A stretch of DNA of 64,000 nt, from positions 29,157-93,156 of the forward strand of contig PAMZ01000009.1 of assembly GCA_002707495.1 (NCBI GenBank), written 5' to 3'. Origin of the DNA: Halobacteriovoraceae bacterium (GTDB taxonomy: Bacteria; Bdellovibrionota; Bacteriovoracia; Bacteriovoracales; Bacteriovoracaceae). Both the position numbers and the translations under genes were made by a program. Position 1 is the stretch's first letter, and every line of letters starts with the position of its first letter. The notes beneath the pieces were generated by a model that ran no database searches, was not told where the DNA came from, and saw only the letters and a list, made by a program, of their open reading frames with translations. Shown piece by piece: positions 8,557 to 18,888 of the stretch.

Positions 8557-11500
8557 CTATTCATCAGTTCCGTAGAGGATAGTTTCGTCAGCTGCGGCTG
8601 AGCCGTTATCATTATCCGGCTGATACCATGCAGCCATCGGGACAGTAGATACATAACGATAACCTGATCCTGTTTGAGTGCTAGTATACGCTCTATATGG
8701 TGCATTCGCATTTCCTCCAGTGCGAGATAAAGTTAATGTCGCAACTGGTGTACTTACTCCAATAGTTTGTCCCGGAGAATAGATATCGATAGTACCTGCC
8801 TCTTTGGAGGCAAAGGCAACATAATCGGCGGAGTTATTTATCACATACTTATTTTTCATAAGGTTTGTAGGTAGAAATGGCGCTGCTTTATTTCCGTTAC
8901 TATCAGCAAAACTAGCACCAGATGTTTTTTTATCTGAAGTAATTAACAAACTATCACTTTGATAAAGAGAAGTCGGGCTTCCTTGCGGACTGATAGAAAT
9001 AACATCAGACTTATTCAAACTTCCACTCGTAGTTGTTGAATTGGAATGGATAGCAGAGTAATTGGTTCCATCAAGATCAGTTGTTAAACGCATAGAGTTT
9101 GAAGGAAAACCAATTAACTGAGTATGACTTGGTAGTAGTGGCTTGGGATCTTGGACACCACCACCTCCAAGATTTCCGGATACGTGATAGGCTAATATTG
9201 TACCTGTAGAAGTAATCTGATAGGAACCGTAAACAGACCAACTTATATTATCATTGCCACCTGCGGATATAGTGGTTGTCGCTAGGGTTGTACCACCTTG
9301 CTTAACAGTTACTGTAGCGTTTTCTGTTGCGTAGATAAACAGCTGCTGCGGATTACTTCTAATTGAATTAAAGCTAAATGAAGTTCCTGCCCAAGCAGTT
9401 GGTTGCCAAGCAACATTTCCTTTTGAGGTATTTCCTCCAGAACCAAATCTACCAGCTGTAAAAATAGGTTTATCAGCATCAATTACATCAAAGCGAGAAG
9501 TTGTTAAACTGTCAGGTGCTTGGCTAAGTCTTACTACTTGTCCTGCAGATAAAGGTGAAGAAGCAATTTCCACTCCGTTTAAATAGACTCTTGTATTATC
9601 GTAATAGGCAACAACAGAGGTATCTGTAGATCCTCCGACATTCATAGCTTTATATGGCGAATCGAATAGAGGATCATCTGGTTTCGTCGTCCCTTCTGCA
9701 GTAGACGTCCATTCAGAAAAACTTGATGTATCATATTGTACTCTAACTCTAAATTCATATGTAGTAGAAGGGAGAAGACCATCTACAACGGCTGCTGTGG
9801 CTAAACTAACTCCATCACTAAAAACTAGCCAAGTTGAACTTCCTTTAACTCGGTAATTAATTATATAATCATCTATTGTGTATCCACCTGGATCTTTTAA
9901 ATTCCAATCTAAATCAGCGCTATCTGATAAAGTTGTAGGGACGGAAAGATCTGCGACTGTTGGTGAACCAGAGTCTTTGTTAATCGTTGTACTAGCTTGA
10001 GTCGCAGGTGTACCTCCACTAGTTTCGTGATCTGCAGTAACACTTATACCTGTTCCATCAGGAATACTAGAAACATCTTGAGATCCAGTTGTCCATGTTC
10101 CACTCGAACAGGTCGGCGTAAAGTTTAGACTATCAATATATACATCAACAATTTCACCATTTTCTGAACAAGTTCCAGAAGCGACATAGCTAAGTTCATT
10201 TCCAACGTTTATATTAGGTGCACTGGAAATCGTGACCACAGGACCTGTTGTGTCTTTTGAAACAGTCGTACTCGCTTGAGTAGCTGTTACATGGTCTGCA
10301 GTTATTGTAATGGCCGGGTTGTCAGTTAGGGATGAGACATCAACGTAACCAGTAGTCCAGTTTCCTCCAGAGCAATTAGGTTGGAAATTAAGAGCGCCAA
10401 TATACACATCAACAATTTGTCCGTTATCCGTACAAGTTCCACTAACAACATAATCAGTATCATTAGCGGCTGTGATATTTTGGGCAAAGGTAATGGCAAC
10501 TTGAGCGTTGGCAGAATCTTTATCGACATTAACTTGAGCTTGAACAGCATTATTACCTGAAGCAGCTTGATGGTCGGCAGTTATACTTAAGCTTGGATTG
10601 TCAGCAAGTCCTGAAACATCGACTGAGCCAGTAGTCCAAACATTTGAAGAGCAAGTTGGGGTTGCAGCAATTCCACCAATGGAAACAGTTACCGTTCTTC
10701 CATTTTCAGAACAGGTTCCAGAAACTGAATATGTTGTTTCATTGGCTGCCGTTATATCAGCAGCATCTGTGATGGTTACAGTCGGCAAAACTCCATCAAC
10801 AAAAACGCTTGAAACATTTGGAAGAGCTGAGTTTGCATCGAGGTTTAAATTAATCGTGTTTCCTGCAATATCTAGCATCGTGCCACTATTTAAATCAATT
10901 ACACTTGAACCAAATCCAATTCCATTAGTATCTTGATCACCGGCTTGAACAGTGTAGGTGAATGTTAAGCTCGTTGTCGTCGATCCACTTGCATAAGTCG
11001 CATAAACAGTAGCGCCTCCTACGTCGAGTTGAATACGTGGACTTCCTGTTACTGTCGTCGCCTCATTCATTGTTAGAACAAAATTTAAATCATCTGATTC
11101 AAGGTAGTAGTTTGCAATCGGTGCACTCATCGAACTTACTTCGGGAGCGATAATATCTTTTGTGACGTTCACAACAGCACTTGTCGCTGTATTCACACCA
11201 TCCGAAAGCTCCGCTTGTAGAGTGTGGGCACCAGCGGAAAGTCCTGTGGTATCAATAGTTCCAGAAAAGTTCGTTCCATTACAACTAAATCCAACCGGCG
11301 ACGTCGCGGCTCCTCCGTCAACGAGAATATTTACTGTCTGAGCTGCTTGATCACAGGTTCCTGAGATGGCGAAAGTGGCCGAATTATTTGAAACATTAAT
11401 ATAGCTTGAATCAACGGGAGATGTGATGGCAACTGTAGGGTCCGTGACGTCTTTAGTTATTGAATTTACCGTTGAGGTAGTCGAGTTTCCTGCGGCGTCA

Positions 11501-14500
11501 GTGATAACAGCCGTAAATGATAAAGTTGCTTCAGCTAAACCTGTGGTATCAATAGTTCCAGAGTAGGTAGTTCCATTACAACTAAATCCTACTTGTGAAG
11601 CGGCTGCCACGCTATCAACTTCAATTGATATTGAAGCAGTGGCATCATCACAAGTTCCATCCACTGGGAAAGTGGCAGAGTCGTTTGCAGACGTAATATT
11701 TGATGAATCAGCCGGATTTGTGAGGGCCACTGTTGGTGCCACAGTATCTTTAGTAAGATTGATAACAGCAGAAGTCCCTTCGTTGGACGCACCATCTTGA
11801 ATTTTTGCCTGGATAGTATGAGCTCCCTCTGATAATCCAGTTGTATCAATGGTTCCTGCATAGCTAGTTCCATTACAGACAAAACCTACCGGGCTGGTAG
11901 CAGCCCCACTGTCTACTTCGATGACGACAGTCGCAGATGCTTCATTACAATTTCCGTTTATAGGAAAAGTCGCAGAGTCATTAGCGATATTTATATAGCT
12001 AGAATCCACTGGACTAGTGATAGTAACTGTAGGATCTATTGAATCTTTGGTAACTGTATTTGCAGTGGAAGTTGCTTCGTTTCCAGCAGCATCTGAGATC
12101 ACTGCAGTAAAGGCGTAAGTAGCGTCAGCTAAACCTGTAGTATCAATTGTTCCGGAATAGGTTGCTCCATTACAAGAAAAGCCCACTTGAGAAGTTGCAT
12201 CTGACCCATCGATTTGAATATTAACAGTTTGAGAAGCTTCATCACATGTCCCGTCTACGATAAAAGTAGCGGAATCATTGGCACTTGTAATACTTGAAGA
12301 GTCAGCAGGATTAGTGAGTGATATAGTTGGTGCAACCGTGTCTTTAGTAAGATTTATACCTGTACTCGTTGTGGTATTTCCCCCTCCATCAGACAACTCA
12401 GCGGTTAATACAAGTGCACCTTGAGCAATCGCGGTGGTCGAAATAGTTCCAGAAAAATTCGTTCCATTACAAACAAAACCTGATTGAGAGCCGGCGGCAA
12501 CTGCATCTACTAAAATTGAAACCGTTTGTCCGGCTTCATTACAAGTTCCTGAGACCGCAAAAGTTGCTGAGTCATTAGCAATATTAATATAGCCAGAGTC
12601 AACTGGTGATGTAATAGCCACGGTAGGAGGAGAGCTATCTTTTGTGACAGAATTTGCAGTTGTAGCTGTTTCATTACCTGCAGCATCCGAGAGTATTGCA
12701 GTAAATGCGAACGTTGCATCGGAGAGCACCGTTGTATCGATTGTTCCCGAATAATTTGTTCCGTTACATGAAAAACCAACTTGAGATGTTGCATCTACTC
12801 CATCGATTTGTATATTAACAGTCTGTCCAGCTGTATCACAGGCTCCGTCCACAGCGAATGTTGCTGAATCATTACCTGCATTGATATTACTTAAGTCTGC
12901 AGGATTAACGAGAGTAAGTACTGGAGCTGTTACATCTCGAGTGATATTAATGACTGAGCTTGTACCCGTGTTCAATGAAGCATCGGTGATACTAGCTTGA
13001 AGAGTATGAGCTGCTTCAGTTAAGCCTGTCGTATCAATCGTTCCTGAATAATTAGATCCATCACATAGAAATCCGACGGGGCTTGTTGCTGCACCACCAT
13101 CTACTTCAATATCAACAGTCACACCAGATTCGTTACAAGTTCCAGAGATGGCAAAGGTTGCAGAATCGTTGGCGATATTAATATAACTATTATCCAAAGG
13201 AGCATCTATCGTTACAGTCGGAACTGTTGCATCCTTTGTTATCGTATTGGTTGTAGATGTTGTTTCGTTACCTGCAGCATCTGTTATAACTGCTGTAAAA
13301 GCTAAGGTTCCGTCCGCTAGTCCGGTTGTATCTATGGTCCCTGAAAAGTTTGACCCATCACAAGTCATTCCTACTTGTGAAGCAGCACTCACTCCATCTA
13401 CTTGAATATCTACAATCAGAGTATTCTCATCACAAGTACCGTCTACAGCAAAAGTCGCAGAGTCATTTCCTGCAGTAATCGTGCTTAAGTCTGCGGGTGT
13501 TGTTAAAGCTACGTTCGGAGCAACAGTATCTTTTGTGAGGTTTATTATACTTGATGTTCCCGTATTAAGGGCTAGGTCTTGAATACTGGCTTGAATAGTG
13601 TGAGCGCCTTCAGCTAATCCAGTAGTATCAATTGTACCAGCATAAGTAGTTCCATTACAGGTAAACCCAACTGGCGAAGCTGCAGCACCACCATCAACTT
13701 CAATTGTTACTGTTTGAGAAGCTTCACTACAGTTTCCAGAGATCGCAAAAGTTGCTGAGTCATTGGCGATATTTATATAGCTACTATCAACGGGGGAAGC
13801 TATAGAAACTGTTGGGTCGACGAGATCTTTTGTGACATTATTTGCAGCGGTAGTTGTTTCATTTCCAGCAGTATCGGAAATAATGGCAGTAAATGCATAA
13901 GTTCCATCCGCTAAACCTGTAGTATCAATTGTTCCCGTAAAAACAGTACCATTACAAGTAAATCCCACTTGCGATGTTGCTGCTACACCATCAATTTCAA
14001 TGGCAACAACTTCTCCGGCTTCATCACAGGTACCGTCTACCGCAAAAGTGGCAGAATCATTACCTGCCGTAATACCGGAAGCATCTGCTGGGTTAACGAG
14101 TGCAATTGTAGGTGCAATAGTATCTTTTGTAAGATTGATTCCCGTACTGGTGACTGAGTTTCCACCAACGTCTTCTAAGACAGCAGTCATAACTCTAGTT
14201 CCTTGGGCCAGACCAGTGGTGTCTACAGTTCCCGTGAAGTTTGTTCCATCACAAACTAGATCGACCGGAGAACCGGCATTGACTCCATCAAACTGAATAA
14301 CAATAGTTTGGCCAGACTCATTACAGGTACCAGTAACTGCAAATGTAGCAGAATCATTAGCAATATTTATATAGCTGCTGTCTATCGGAGAAGTGATAGC
14401 AACTGAAGGGGGAGTTGTGTCTACAAATACATTAGGCATTGCAGGTGGAGTAAAGGTTAAGTCTAAATTTTGGAGGAGCGCATTTTGAATGGTACCTCCA

Positions 14501-16626
14501 TTTAAGTCTAAGGGTGAAACCAAAGTGATCCCATCTGAATCGTCAATACCGGCTTCTACTACATATCTAAAAGTTAAAGCCGAAGTTCCTGTTCCAGAAA
14601 TATAGTCAGCGTATTTAGTCGTAGCTCCAATTGTAATTTGTAATCGAGGAGTTCCCGTAACGTCTACGGCTTCAGATATATTTGCTACAAAATCTAGGTT
14701 TTCTGTTTCGATATAAGTGTCATCACTTGGAGGAGTGATGGAAGTAATCTCAACATCATTAACATTGACTGTTACGCCTGTTAATACGGGGATAAATGCT
14801 GACATGTCTAATCCAGCCGGAGAACTTGAGCCATCTAAAATTGTTCCCCCGTTGAGCTCAATTGAATTATTAGCAATTCCAATCCCATCTACATCAGAGT
14901 CTGCTCCCTGAATAGTGTAACGAAATAATAAGTTCTGGCTGGCAGAGCCGGAAACATAATCTGCATAAACAGTACTGCCTCCCATATCCAGTGCAATCCT
15001 GGGAGTTCCCGTGACGTTGACAATCTTCGAGAATCCGATTGTGAAGTCGAGATCTTGAGCTGTGACATACATCGCATCTGATGGAGGAGTAACAGATACG
15101 ATTGAGGCTGGGGCGGCATCTACCAAAACTCCGGTTAATGTTAATGCAGAAACTGCGGTAGTCATGTCTAATTCTGCTGCGACAGAATTATCTCCAATTA
15201 TAGTTCCACTATTTAGATCGAGCGTTGTCGCGATTTCAATTCCATCTAGGTCTAGTTCGTTAGCTGCTACCAAATGGCGAAAGACTAAACTGTCCGAACC
15301 AGTTCCAGAAATATAATTAGCATAGACAGGTCCCGAGGAGAGATTAATTTGAAGTCTTGGAGTTCCTGTGACATCTACCACTTTGTCAAAATTGAGAGTA
15401 AAGAACATTTCTTCGCCAAGAGTATAAGTATTGTTTAGAGGAGGGATAATATTATCAACTGTAGGTCTTCCAGCATTGACTAAAACATTCGGCATAAGCG
15501 GAGGGGCAAGGTTTAAATCAGCATCTACCGATGTGCTATCTCTTAAAGTTCCTCCATTAAGGTCAATTGTATCTGCAACGCTAATTCCGTTGTCATCATC
15601 ATCGCCTTCTTGAGTAAGATATCGAAAGAGTAAGTTTGCACTCCCGCTGCCTGAAACGTAGGAAAAATAGCGAAGCTGACTTCCAATTGTTACACCGACT
15701 TGAGGGGCACCAGTAACATCAATCGCTTCAGTGAAATTTAGAGTTAGATCAAGAAACTCGGCGGCAAAATAGGTATTATTGTTTGGCTGAATTAGGCCTG
15801 TAACATAAGGAGTATCTCCATCTACAAAAGTAGTTACCATGGGAAAGGGAATAAAAGTAAGAGCAGCTGGATTGCCATTAATGTCTGCAATACTCCCTCC
15901 ATTGAGCTCTAAGGGGGAGGTAAGATTAATTCCATCTAGGTCAACATCAGTTCCTTGAACGGTATATCTAAAAATAACTGTAGATGTACCTGCTCCTGAT
16001 GCGTACTCTGCATAGCGTGTGACTCCTCCTATATCTAGGGAAAGCCTAGGACTCCCAGTTATTTGAACCATATCATCAAAAACTGCTATAAAGCTTAATT
16101 GCTGATTGAGGTAATAAGTGTCAGGGTTTGGAGGGGTAATAAGAGTAATACTGGGAGCCGTTGTGTCGACTTTGAGATTTGGTGTACTCAGTGATGCAAA
16201 ATTAGTTTCTGCATTTGTCAGCTGTCCATTGCTAGAAAACTGAATTGAGCCTCCATTGAGATTTATTGAACTATCAATCTCAATTCCGTTGTTGTCATTG
16301 TCTCCCGCTACTACGGTATAGCGAAAGGTTAGATTTGAAGTACCACTTCCTGTTAGGTAAGTTGCACTTACAGTACTGCCTCCAATATTTATATCAACGG
16401 TGGGGGTTCCGCTTACGGTAAGAATATGAGAGTGAGCAAGAACAAAATCTATATTATTATCTTCTAGAAAAGTATTATTAGTAGGGGGAACTAAGACAAA
16501 TATATTTTCAACCAACTGATGATTGTTAAAAAGGCCTCCGCCTCCACCATCTTCACCTCCGCCACTATCAAAACATGACGTGAAAAAGATAGACATGAAT
16601 ATTGATAAGATAATCAATTTACGCAA
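8557..16626 (-). CDS. giant modular Ig-like surface lipoprotein (2689 aa)
   Basis: Predicted lipoprotein: signal ending FFTSC (Cys18), then an Asp/Glu/Gly-rich linker. About residues 30-730 are six ~115-residue repeats with acidic loops such as DNDNNGIEI and DVDLDGINL. About 735-1825 are eleven ~99-residue Ig-like repeats that strictly alternate between two types: one starting SPVDSSYINIAND, the other NPADSSxITxxND. Most of these have a GTC(N/D)E...CNGT cysteine pair. Another acidic-loop repeat, three D-type repeats and an FN3 domain (about 2222-2315) follow. The last ~370 residues match the C-terminal module of the 1310-aa neighbour. The start is TTG, preceded by GGGGGA. Function is not recognised; surface display and adhesion are inferred from architecture. 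The near-uniform repeats suggest recent expansion. Confidence 0.85.
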   Translation of the reverse strand: MRKLIILSIFMSIFFTSCFDSGGGEDGGGGGLFNNHQLVENIFVLVPPTNNTFLEDNNIDFVLAHSHILTVSGTPTVDINIGGSTVSATYLTGSGTSNLTFRYTVVAGDNDNNGIEIDSSINLNGGSIQFSSNGQLTNAETNFASLSTPNLKVDTTAPSITLITPPNPDTYYLNQQLSFIAVFDDMVQITGSPRLSLDIGGVTRYAEYASGAGTSTVIFRYTVQGTDVDLDGINLTSPLELNGGSIADINGNPAALTFIPFPMVTTFVDGDTPYVTGLIQPNNNTYFAAEFLDLTLNFTEAIDVTGAPQVGVTIGSQLRYFSYVSGSGSANLLFRYLTQEGDDDDNGISVADTIDLNGGTLRDSTSVDADLNLAPPLMPNVLVNAGRPTVDNIIPPLNNTYTLGEEMFFTLNFDKVVDVTGTPRLQINLSSGPVYANYISGTGSDSLVFRHLVAANELDLDGIEIATTLDLNSGTIIGDNSVAAELDMTTAVSALTLTGVLVDAAPASIVSVTPPSDAMYVTAQDLDFTIGFSKIVNVTGTPRIALDMGGSTVYADYVSGSASQNLLFRYTIQGADSDVDGIGIANNSIELNGGTILDGSSSPAGLDMSAFIPVLTGVTVNVNDVEITSITPPSDDTYIETENLDFVANISEAVDVTGTPRLQITIGATTKYADYISGTGTSALTFRYVVEAGIDDSDGITLVSPLDLNGGTIQNALLQNLDLTFTPPAMPNVFVDTTPPSVAITSPIDSSYINIANDSATFAVTGTCNESGQTIVIQFDGVNAGSPVDLVCDGTNFTGTVDTTGLAQGTRVMTAVLEDVGGNSVTSTGINLTKDTIAPTIALVNPADASGITAGNDSATFAVDGTCDEAGEVVAIEIDGVAATSQVGFTCNGTVFTGTIDTTGLADGTYAFTAIISDTAGNETTTAANNVTKDLVDPTVSIASPVDSSYINIANDSATFAISGNCSEASQTVTIEVDGGAAASPVGFTCNGTTYAGTIDTTGLAEGAHTIQASIQDLALNTGTSSIINLTKDTVAPNVALTTPADLSTITAGNDSATFAVDGTCDENTLIVDIQVDGVSAASQVGMTCDGSNFSGTIDTTGLADGTLAFTAVITDAAGNETTSTTNTITKDATVPTVTIDAPLDNSYINIANDSATFAISGTCNESGVTVDIEVDGGAATSPVGFLCDGSNYSGTIDTTGLTEAAHTLQASITDASLNTGTSSVINITRDVTAPVLTLVNPADLSNINAGNDSATFAVDGACDTAGQTVNIQIDGVDATSQVGFSCNGTNYSGTIDTTVLSDATFAFTAILSDAAGNETATTANSVTKDSSPPTVAITSPVDSGYINIANDSATFAVSGTCNEAGQTVSILVDAVAAGSQSGFVCNGTNFSGTISTTAIAQGALVLTAELSDGGGNTTTSTGINLTKDTVAPTISLTNPADSSSITSANDSATFIVDGTCDEASQTVNIQIDGSDATSQVGFSCNGATYSGTIDTTGLADATYAFTAVISDAAGNEATSTANTVTKDSIDPTVTITSPVDSSYINIANDSATFPINGNCNEASATVVIEVDSGAATSPVGFVCNGTSYAGTIDTTGLSEGAHTIQAKIQDGASNEGTSAVINLTKDTVAPTVALTNPADSSNITSANDSATFPVDGTCDDATASISIEVDSVAAASQVGFSCNGTTYSGTIDTTGLAEATLSFTAVITDAAGNSTTSTVNSITKDVTDPTVAITSPVDSSYINVSNNSATFAISGTCDQAAQTVNILVDGGAATSPVGFSCNGTNFSGTIDTTGLSAGAHTLQAELSDGVNTATSAVVNVTKDIIAPEVSSMSAPIANYYLESDDLNFVLTMNEATTVTGSPRIQLDVGGATVYATYASGSTTTSLTFTYTVQAGDQDTNGIGFGSSVIDLNSGTMLDIAGNTINLNLDANSALPNVSSVFVDGVLPTVTITDAADITAANETTYSVSGTCSENGRTVTVSIGGIAATPTCSSNVWTTGSVDVSGLADNPSLSITADHQAASGNNAVQAQVNVDKDSANAQVAITFAQNITAANDTDYVVSGTCTDNGQIVDVYIGALNFQPNCSGGNWTTGYVDVSSLTDNPAITITADHVTATQASTTVSKDTTGPVVTISSAPNINVGNELSYVASGTCSENGEIVDVYIDSLNFTPTCSSGTWTTGSQDVSSIPDGTGISVTADHETSGGTPATQASTTINKDSGSPTVADLSVPTTLSDSADLDWNLKDPGGYTIDDYIINYRVKGSSTWLVFSDGVSLATAAVVDGLLPSTTYEFRVRVQYDTSSFSEWTSTAEGTTKPDDPLFDSPYKAMNVGGSTDTSVVAYYDNTRVYLNGVEIASSPLSAGQVVRLSQAPDSLTTSRFDVIDADKPIFTAGRFGSGGNTSKGNVAWQPTAWAGTSFSFNSIRSNPQQLFIYATENATVTVKQGGTTLATTTISAGGNDNISWSVYGSYQITSTGTILAYHVSGNLGGGGVQDPKPLLPSHTQLIGFPSNSMRLTTDLDGTNYSAIHSNSTTTSGSLNKSDVISISPQGSPTSLYQSDSLLITSDKKTSGASFADSNGNKAAPFLPTNLMKNKYVINNSADYVAFASKEAGTIDIYSPGQTIGVSTPVATLTLSRTGGNANAPYRAYTSTQTGSGYRYVSTVPMAAWYQPDNDNGSAAADETILYGTDE
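11155..14420 (-). repeat. alternating two-domain repeat array in the 2689-aa gene
   Basis: Eleven coding repeats of about 297 bp in the order A-B-A-B...A. The SYINIAND or SYINVSNN block of type A recurs about every 590-595 bp (near 14370, 13775, 13180, 12585, 11990 and 11398), so the duplicated unit is the A-B pair. Confidence 0.9.
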
Positions 16627-16741
16627 TTCTAAATGTCCCCCATGTTCTTATCGGCAAAAGCCTCCTAACTATTATAAATCACTGAAAAAAAATAATTTCC
16701 GAGTACTAAATTTCGGGAGGTTAGAGCAGGAATTTTCTCTC

Positions 16742-16769
16742 CTTATAATATATACGTAGAATATTGCAA
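16742..16769 (-). promoter_or_regulatory. possible promoter of the 2689-aa lipoprotein gene
   Basis: On the minus strand TTGCAA (16764-16769) and TATAAG (16742-16747) are separated by 16 bases, about 115 bases before the TTG start. Matches are moderate and the region is AT-rich. Confidence 0.3.
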
Positions 16770-16796
16770 AAAATAACTGTCAATTTTGGAGGGATT

Positions 16797-18587
16797 CTAA
16801 GGTGTCCCCCACTTATTCTTAAGATAAGTTTCTACTTTTTCACGATCAGAAGTTGATAGTTGATTATCAAAAATCAAGAACTCAGCGATATAACCATTAA
16901 ATTGATCACCACTTGTTTGATCATCTCCCAAAACATAGGCTCCAGCTCCGGTAAATGCGGTTGATTTCCCTTGCCAGTTTTGGTTATTAGAATAAATGAC
17001 TTGCCCATTTTCCCAGAGGTCTGTATGAGTCCCAGTATCGTAGGCAGTCCATAAGTTAAAAGTCGTATCATCGAGATTATGATTTGTATTTGCCTCGTTC
17101 ATACCATAAGTAAAAAAGAATCCACGATGGTCATTTTGGTTTCCGTTGTCAGAGTAAAATTCGAAAAGACATTTTCTAGGATTGTTAGCATCCATTTTTG
17201 CAACGATAAAAACAGTTAATCCATTATTGCTGACTCGAGTAAATGTTCCCTCTAGTGATCTCGTTAAGGCATCAAATCGAACTGCTGGAAGTCCGTTGAA
17301 TACATCTTCTTCGTAGATTGGTTGCTCATCTGGATCAGATTCAGTCGCGGCACTTGCAGCTCCACTTAAATCTTCCCAGCTTGCAATCTTATCACCATCT
17401 GTTGGCTCAGTTCCACCATTGGTAATACTCGTCGCACTTAACCAAGCAATTGGACTTAGTGAAGCGATGTCAAAAATCTCAGCCGTCTCAACATCCGACC
17501 ATGGACCAAGTAAACCATTATTAGCCGCCACTCTAAATTCATAAGTTGTTCCCTCGATAAGTCCTGAAACTGAAGTGGAATTCGAACTAGGATTTGGACT
17601 TAGGTTGGTCCAATCTATACTTCCTTGTTCTCTGTATTGAACAGCGTATGACGAAATAGTCGTCCCGTTATCGTTTGGAACGCTCCAAGAAAGAGCAAGA
17701 GTTGTATTACTTGTTGTCGGAGCGGTGGATAGATTAGCCACTTGATCGGGAGCTGTAATTCCAGAACTCGTATTAACAATCACTGATGCCATCGAGTCTA
17801 AAAAACTAGAGACATCTAAATTAGCATTAGCACTATCTGATACTGCTTGAATACTTCCACCGTTAAGTTGAATTGAATTTGAAGCAAGTGCTATCCCATC
17901 GGAATCATCATCTCCCGCTTGAATGGTGTAAGAAAAAATAACTGAAGAGCTACCATCACCTGACGAATAATTTGCAAATGTCGTACTAGAGCCAACTGTT
18001 AACGCAAGCCTTGGATTTCCTGTTATATTTACGTCTGCTTCATAATTGACTTGAAAAAGAAGTTCAGCTCCTTCTGCATAGGTCCCATTGAATGGCTCTA
18101 TAAAGTTAGTAATCTCTGGTCCAGGAAGGGCAGTATCTACAATTATTCCTGACGAATCTTTAAGACTGAAGCTTTGTGAAGCGGCTTGAACTTCACCTTG
18201 GTAGGTGTAATCCAGAGAACCGCCGTTAAGATCAATTTGGCTATTTATTTCAATTCCATCTAAGTCTTGATCAGATGACTGGACAGTATAGCGAAAAACA
18301 ATTGTACGTGAATCGTCACCGGTTAAATAATCTGCATATTTAGTTGTGCTACCAATAGTGAGAGTTAAGCGAGGTGCTCCTGAAACAGATATAATTTGAG
18401 AATGATCAAGGCTAATATCAATATTCTCACCATCACTATAAGTTTTACCAGTCGGTAGATCGAGTACAAAAACATTTGAGATAGTTTTTGATTGAAAAAG
18501 TTCTCCACCAGAACCTTCCGATCCACTCCCTCCCGAGCAAGATAGGAAGATAATCATACAGAGAATGTGGATCAATAAGTTTCTCAT
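16797..18587 (-). CDS. Ig-like/FN3 lipoprotein with LamG-like lectin domain (596 aa)
   Basis: Predicted lipoprotein with signal ending IFLSC (Cys17) and a Gly/Ser/Glu linker. Two acidic-loop beta repeats (SDQDLDGIEI, GDDDSDGIAL) cover about residues 35-275. An FN3 domain with TTYEFRVAANNG covers about 278-370, and a concanavalin/LamG-like domain covers about 375-596, ending NGYIAEFLIFDNQLS and KNKWGTP. That ending is typical of LamG-like C-terminal domains in secreted proteins, so glycan or surface binding is plausible. The C-terminal FN3-lectin half is closely matched by the 2106-residue protein at 55020. ATG start; the nearest AAAGGAG is rather far upstream. Ligand unknown. Confidence 0.85.
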   Translation of the reverse strand: MRNLLIHILCMIIFLSCSGGSGSEGSGGELFQSKTISNVFVLDLPTGKTYSDGENIDISLDHSQIISVSGAPRLTLTIGSTTKYADYLTGDDSRTIVFRYTVQSSDQDLDGIEINSQIDLNGGSLDYTYQGEVQAASQSFSLKDSSGIIVDTALPGPEITNFIEPFNGTYAEGAELLFQVNYEADVNITGNPRLALTVGSSTTFANYSSGDGSSSVIFSYTIQAGDDDSDGIALASNSIQLNGGSIQAVSDSANANLDVSSFLDSMASVIVNTSSGITAPDQVANLSTAPTTSNTTLALSWSVPNDNGTTISSYAVQYREQGSIDWTNLSPNPSSNSTSVSGLIEGTTYEFRVAANNGLLGPWSDVETAEIFDIASLSPIAWLSATSITNGGTEPTDGDKIASWEDLSGAASAATESDPDEQPIYEEDVFNGLPAVRFDALTRSLEGTFTRVSNNGLTVFIVAKMDANNPRKCLFEFYSDNGNQNDHRGFFFTYGMNEANTNHNLDDTTFNLWTAYDTGTHTDLWENGQVIYSNNQNWQGKSTAFTGAGAYVLGDDQTSGDQFNGYIAEFLIFDNQLSTSDREKVETYLKNKWGTP

Positions 18588-18888
18588 ACTATTCTTGTCG
18601 GACTCCTTTGGAAATAGTTTAACACATTAAAATTATGCAATTATTAAGATATTCTTTACCTAATTGATTTCAAGTGTTTACAAGGGTCTAGCTCAAATTG
18701 GTATTTTTTTTTCTTCTGAAGTGCCTATTTTTATTGTCGCTTTATGAGTCATTTTAAAATCGTCTAAAACTGATACACCCTCAGTCAATATTTCAATTTC
18801 TTAGATAATTTTTTATTTTTTTTTTAAGATATGAATTGAAACCAAGCCCCCCCTTTATGCAAAAATTCTAAATTCCAGGAGAACTTCA
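18588..18888. other. 301-bp divergent intergenic region with homopolymer tracts
   Basis: Separates the minus-strand lipoprotein from the plus-strand coiled-coil gene, so both promoters should be here, but I see no convincing -35/-10 pair. It contains a T10 run (18816-18825) and a C7 run (18847-18853) shortly upstream of the plus-strand ATG. No ORF or RNA gene is apparent. Confidence 0.6.

Noticed and set aside
10598..10936. Plus-strand ORFs inside the giant lipoprotein genes (for example 112 aa here)
   Set aside because: They are low-complexity mirror readings of repeat DNA, without ribosome sites or recognisable domains.
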